Positions 61,501 through 64,000 of a stretch of DNA of 64,000 nucleotides are shown here, piece by piece. The position numbers and the translations under genes are program-made. This stretch comes from Adlercreutzia equolifaciens (GTDB lineage: Bacteria > Actinomycetota > Coriobacteriia > Coriobacteriales > Eggerthellaceae), in assembly GCF_029076695.1 (NCBI RefSeq), contig NZ_JARFIK010000002.1, forward strand, positions 992,001-1,056,000. The letters are read 5' to 3'. Every line of letters begins with the position of its first letter. The first letter of the stretch is position 1. The notes beneath the pieces were generated by a model. It was not told the origin of the DNA, did no database searches, and worked only from the letters and a program-made list of their open reading frames with translations.

Positions 61501-64000
61501 GCCTGATCCTGCTCCTCGGCCGACATGTCGTCCTCGGTCTTGAACGGATCGGCCATGCCGACAATCTCGGCACGCTCCTCGTCGGTGAGATCCACGTCGC
61601 CGATTTCGATATTGCCGGCGCCGGTGTCACCGGGCTTGACCTCCCAGTAACCCAGACCGGAGTCGTCGTACCAGTAGCGCTCGAGGCGGACCACAGCCTC
61701 GGGGATGCGCTCCTCGCCGTCGGCCATGATGCCGTCGGAGTTGTCGTCGGCCCAGATGGTACCGTCGATGAGCACCGGCAGCTGCTTGGTGAGGCCAGCG
61801 TCGAAGGCACGCTTGTAGTACATGCGGTTGGCCAGGTCGTAGTTGGTCTTCAGGTAGCGCACCGCGTAGGCCGAGGCCAAGATGCCGCCCTCAAGATCAG
61901 CGTCGTCGGCAATCTTCTCGGCCACCACGGCGTAGGTCTCGTTGAACTTCTTGTCGTCGACGTTGACGTTGTCGGCCAAGTTGGACTCGAAGCTCACCAA
62001 GTCGGAGTTGTCGCCCACGCCGGCGCCCTCCACATGGAAGCGGCTGGCCACGTACTCGCCGGAGTCGTCGACCACCTTGATGGCGTAGCCCACCAGGTAG
62101 GGCTTGGCCGAGGTGAAGTCGGGATCGGCGGCCTGCAGCTGACGCACGCGCTCGTCATAGGCGGCCTGCAGCGCATCGCTGGCCTGGACCGCGGCCATTT
62201 GATCGGCGGACAGGGAGTAGATCTCCTCGGCGGACAGCGAGGCAAGCATGCCGGCCGTCACCGTGCGCTTGTGCAGCACCTTCAGATCGGAGGTGGACAT
62301 CGAGGTGCCGTTGGAGTTGGCCACGCCATAGGGCTGGTAGACGTACTTGATGTTCTCGCCGGGCGCGGCCGGGCTCGTCTTCATTTCCTCGTTGGTCACC
62401 TTGTCGCCCACCAGCACGTAGCCCGGCAGGTTGTCGAAGTCGTAGATGCCCTCTTCATCGGTCACCGTCCACAGCTCGTGGTCGGCGATCACCAGACCGC
62501 CGCACAGGTCGCACGCGCCGTCGGAACCCGGGCGGTTCTCTTCGCTGCCGTCCTCGCCGGTGACACGGGCAAACTCGTCCACATGGGACTCGGTGGCCAG
62601 GTTCTCGCCGCAAATGGCGCACTGCTTGGTGTGGGTGTTGTCGAAGTTGTCCACGTACTTCACCGTCTCGTGCTGGCAGATGAAGGCACCGCAGACATCG
62701 CAGCTGCCATCGGGGCCCTCCTCGCCGCCAGTCACGTCGACATGGGCCTCGGTGGACAGCACCGTGTTGCAGGTCGTGCAGGTAGTGGAGTGCGTACCGT
62801 CGCCGTTGTCCGTAGCCGTGATCTCGCCAGAATGCTGGCAGCCGTTGCAGACATCGCAGCGACCGTCGCCGTCTTCGTCGACGCAGGGCTCGTTGATATC
62901 CATGGCGTTGCAGTCCTCGCACACCCAGTCGTGATGCCCGTCGCCCTTATCGGTATAGATCTTGTGCTCATGGGTGCAGGACGGATCGTCGCCGTTGATC
63001 TCCACCTCGGTAGGATCATCCAGCGAGCCCCCGCCCTCAGCCTCGGCCTCGTCGGCCAAAGCAACGGCGCTCAAAGTCGAAGCGAACAGGGCACGGAACG
63101 TCGGTACCTTGGCCGCCGTGGCCACCTGGGCCTCGGCCAGCGCCTCAAGAGCCTCGGCAGAGTGGCCCGCCTCGGCGCCCTCGGCACCCTCGGCAGCGTT
63201 CTCGCCGCCCTCGGTGCCAGCACCCTCGGACTCGTTACCGCCCTCGGTGCCGTCGCCGCCCTCGGTGGATCCGCCTTCGCCGGCGCCGCCCTCGATGACA
63301 TCGCCGCCCTCGCCTGTGTCGCCGCCCTCGGTGCCGGGCACTTCCTCATCGGCATCCTTGTACTGGCGTCCGCCGTTGAAGTTGGTGTTCTCGACCCAGT
63401 AGCCAGAGTCCTTCAGGTCGCGCACGCCGCTGGCGTACAGGGCGTCGTAATCGTAGGTACGGCCGGAGCGAACCAGGTAAACCTTGCCGTCGCCGTCGAC
63501 CACGACGTTCTTGCCCTTGCTCTCCAGCAGGCGCAGCGAACCAGGATTCTTATCTTCTTCATCGTCAACGACGCCGTCGCCATTTGCGTCCTTCTTAGAC
63601 GTGTCGAGCCAGAAGACGTTGCCGTCCTCGTCCTCGAGCAGCTGGTGGCCGTTGTTGTCGTAGGCCGGCACGAAGTAGTACTGGGTCAGGATGACGCGCA
63701 GGTTCTCCACGCCTTCCTCGGACTCGTCGCGGTTGTCGGTGTCGATACGGTCGTCGGAGGCGCCGGCGTTGTTCACGCCGTCGTAGTCCTCGTCGTACCA
63801 GGCCTGGCCCACCAGACTGGAGCGGTCGGGCGGCACGAAGCCGGCGTTCATGGAAGGCTGATTCTGACCGATGGCGAAGTCATAGCCGAACTCGCCGCTG
63901 AACTTCTCGGTCACCACAACCTTCTTGTACTCGGTGTCATCGTCCTCACCCGGGGTCTCGGGCTTGTTGGCATCGTCGCCCTCGCCGTTGCCGGCGTCCT
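58533..64000 (-). CDS. Giant LPXTG-anchored surface protein with SdrD B-like and CxxC/His repeat domains (5' end outside window)
   Basis: About 1,820 codons are visible; the frame stays open to base 64000, so the signal peptide lies outside. SdrD B-like modules, each opening with an aromatic/DxDxDG motif, occur at SLVGQAWYDEDYDGVNN (~63.8 kb), GTIWADDNSDGIMADGEE (~61.7 kb), ISGIVWQDDNYNGIQDDD (~59.8 kb) and IAGVAFNDPEADGLKD (~59.2 kb). At ~62.5-63.0 kb four repeats follow a Cys-His ... Asp-Gly-x-Cys-Asp-x-Cys pattern (for example DGRCDVCNGCQHSG, DGSCDVCGAFICQH), and a fifth block lies at ~60.5 kb (DGLCDKCGMCLHE). Glu/Gly-rich spacers (GGDGTEGGNESEGAGTEGG) separate blocks. The C-terminus is LPQTGDE, a helix and RRRREEEEGEE. 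A wall-anchored adhesin or scaffold is likely. Confidence 0.95.
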   Translation of the reverse strand, partial: DAGNGEGDDANKPETPGEDDDTEYKKVVVTEKFSGEFGYDFAIGQNQPSMNAGFVPPDRSSLVGQAWYDEDYDGVNNAGASDDRIDTDNRDESEEGVENLRVILTQYYFVPAYDNNGHQLLEDEDGNVFWLDTSKKDANGDGVVDDEEDKNPGSLRLLESKGKNVVVDGDGKVYLVRSGRTYDYDALYASGVRDLKDSGYWVENTNFNGGRQYKDADEEVPGTEGGDTGEGGDVIEGGAGEGGSTEGGDGTEGGNESEGAGTEGGENAAEGAEGAEAGHSAEALEALAEAQVATAAKVPTFRALFASTLSAVALADEAEAEGGGSLDDPTEVEINGDDPSCTHEHKIYTDKGDGHHDWVCEDCNAMDINEPCVDEDGDGRCDVCNGCQHSGEITATDNGDGTHSTTCTTCNTVLSTEAHVDVTGGEEGPDGSCDVCGAFICQHETVKYVDNFDNTHTKQCAICGENLATESHVDEFARVTGEDGSEENRPGSDGACDLCGGLVIADHELWTVTDEEGIYDFDNLPGYVLVGDKVTNEEMKTSPAAPGENIKYVYQPYGVANSNGTSMSTSDLKVLHKRTVTAGMLASLSAEEIYSLSADQMAAVQASDALQAAYDERVRQLQAADPDFTSAKPYLVGYAIKVVDDSGEYVASRFHVEGAGVGDNSDLVSFESNLADNVNVDDKKFNETYAVVAEKIADDADLEGGILASAYAVRYLKTNYDLANRMYYKRAFDAGLTKQLPVLIDGTIWADDNSDGIMADGEERIPEAVVRLERYWYDDSGLGYWEVKPGDTGAGNIEIGDVDLTDEERAEIVGMADPFKTEDDMSAEEQDQAAAAMIAYITHLYAEVAAMDEGTARADLARKNLAKLNVLYENHLEFLSSYVEGLGIEDGTETEPGDGEDSDDGETTDEGATDNLHGERVIFSAYSNALRDLKQLLGMETPDEEKGVWRRDWTFTQDSLPGAGLYDLSKDGLGREYPYVPLTQDQALDVCDPGEVYFDQHNYPYVPGAAFDVTDENGHWQFLAQGTGTHQTSSDSAAFKVLYGYRVQIVSIPDEEQYEPTEQHVGAADNDWVNSDFDEETGALRPNIADAAGHKGDFVLPSELEEAGQKAGDLIILTTLADESESSTTVGAYATYDSLVNRDPEDVTCEHVDEDPADGLCDKCGMCLHEKDENGVCTEPDCGHGALDCCKTEGGAEGGDETEEGDDNTGGEGESGSDADADANVGIATMALDELALADEAPAAVGAPAAKAADGERTDDVVDPSDYSSEYIAQMLAWIGTATLEDLENMSEERHNAIFGKHVEEGGKKQYLETQPDGTEVQTDREMNQHKPEEPNLPLYDNTGSPRLLEAYQARMASLVGDNQWSDLNWWSSLAHGYGLVPEQDEDSSSFDPLDKLHISGIVWQDDNYNGIQDDDEDGRLADVPVTLKRYWYGTDAQGTGWHLDGDFAMATNSDEGGYWIFDGLDEAGLQQVNGRYRKVVYGYQVTVEELPAGYGVTHLGRGSAEVDSDLNEDTKFIEPADPQDGMIVLANPAPAGASAENSFTYAAGPNGTVWMTTEGESSDWNDTGLVPYALAEIAGVAFNDPEADGLKDKTAKAVPGLKVTLERKTIATTAVGFSGASYASVALAAVKGLTVKSENGWSEVATMTTDVNGAYRFTELPMVDEDDQPYVYRVRATMPNGMEWVAINAGNDDNNDSDWGEASGSVLGTGRIGITPAMSVLGDFKKVRTEPNAYGQRFNLLESYNWTPEVGRSVDLGMAGDDWSTLVVTTPWGTNIIYVKLPQTGDELMVWAIGLAALAAAALALAAVARRRREEEEGEE

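Overview
The window is a chromosomal segment of a high-GC Gram-positive bacterium. It most resembles class Coriobacteriia, family Eggerthellaceae (relatives of Eggerthella, Adlercreutzia, Gordonibacter or Slackia). That placement is inferred from gene content and style: a Tat-exported [NiFe] hydrogenase with a cytochrome b, sortase-anchored surface proteins, a lysine-rich trigger factor tail, many GTG starts, and dense GC-rich coding. No 16S rRNA or other taxonomic marker is present. I see no prophage, complete insertion sequence, CRISPR array or rRNA.

Layout. 1-8.3 kb (minus strand): thrS (runs off the left edge), valS, a MoeA-type molybdopterin gene, and a stand-alone DUF2229 protein related to 2-hydroxyacyl-CoA dehydratase activators. 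8.3-13.4 kb: the proteostasis run tig, clpP, clpX, plus the Na+/serine-threonine symporter sstT. 13.4-18.2 kb: tRNA-Leu(UAG), a GNAT acetyltransferase, tRNA-Asn(GUU), an rlmKL gene whose first methyltransferase half looks degenerate, and the primary sigma factor rpoD. 18.2-20.3 kb: a long structured leader and a secreted Ig/FN3-type protein. 20.5-25.7 kb: priA, ybaK, a DUF1461 membrane protein and an ATP-grasp-like enzyme. 25.9-27.4 kb: metK behind a SAM riboswitch. 27.4-31 kb: a hotdog thioesterase, a membrane-anchored repeat protein and gltX. 31.2-35.2 kb: a sortase-anchored GLUG-type surface protein, a small orphan gene and a putative toxin-antitoxin pair. 35.2-41.2 kb: an EamA transporter, mfd and nth. 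41.2-51.2 kb: the hydrogenase region, with structural genes for small subunit, large subunit and cytochrome b at one end and the maturation protease at the other; two overlapping YhgE/Pip membrane genes lie between them. 51.5-58.3 kb: pheA, mntP behind a manganese riboswitch, a cluster-less MutY coupled to a degenerate AAA protein, a HAD phosphatase and azlCD. 58.5-64 kb: a giant LPXTG surface protein that runs off the right edge.

How the genes work together. ClpP and ClpX form one protease, and trigger factor lies just upstream. The hydrogenase small subunit carries a Tat signal, and the large subunit keeps the C-terminal extension that the HyaD/HybD-type protease removes. The cytochrome b would pass electrons to menaquinone, giving periplasmic-side H2 uptake. 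DNA repair is well represented (mfd, nth, mutY, priA). Two metabolite riboswitches, for SAM and Mn2+, control metK and mntP.

The most unusual items are the metK leader, whose start codon sits in a hairpin that competes with riboswitch helix P1; the unassigned structured leader at 18345-18488; the 202-bp palindromic element at 41190-41391; the MutY lacking iron-sulfur cysteines next to a Walker-A-less AAA gene; and the RlmKL with one broken half. Nothing here clearly forms a complete new defence or metabolic system.
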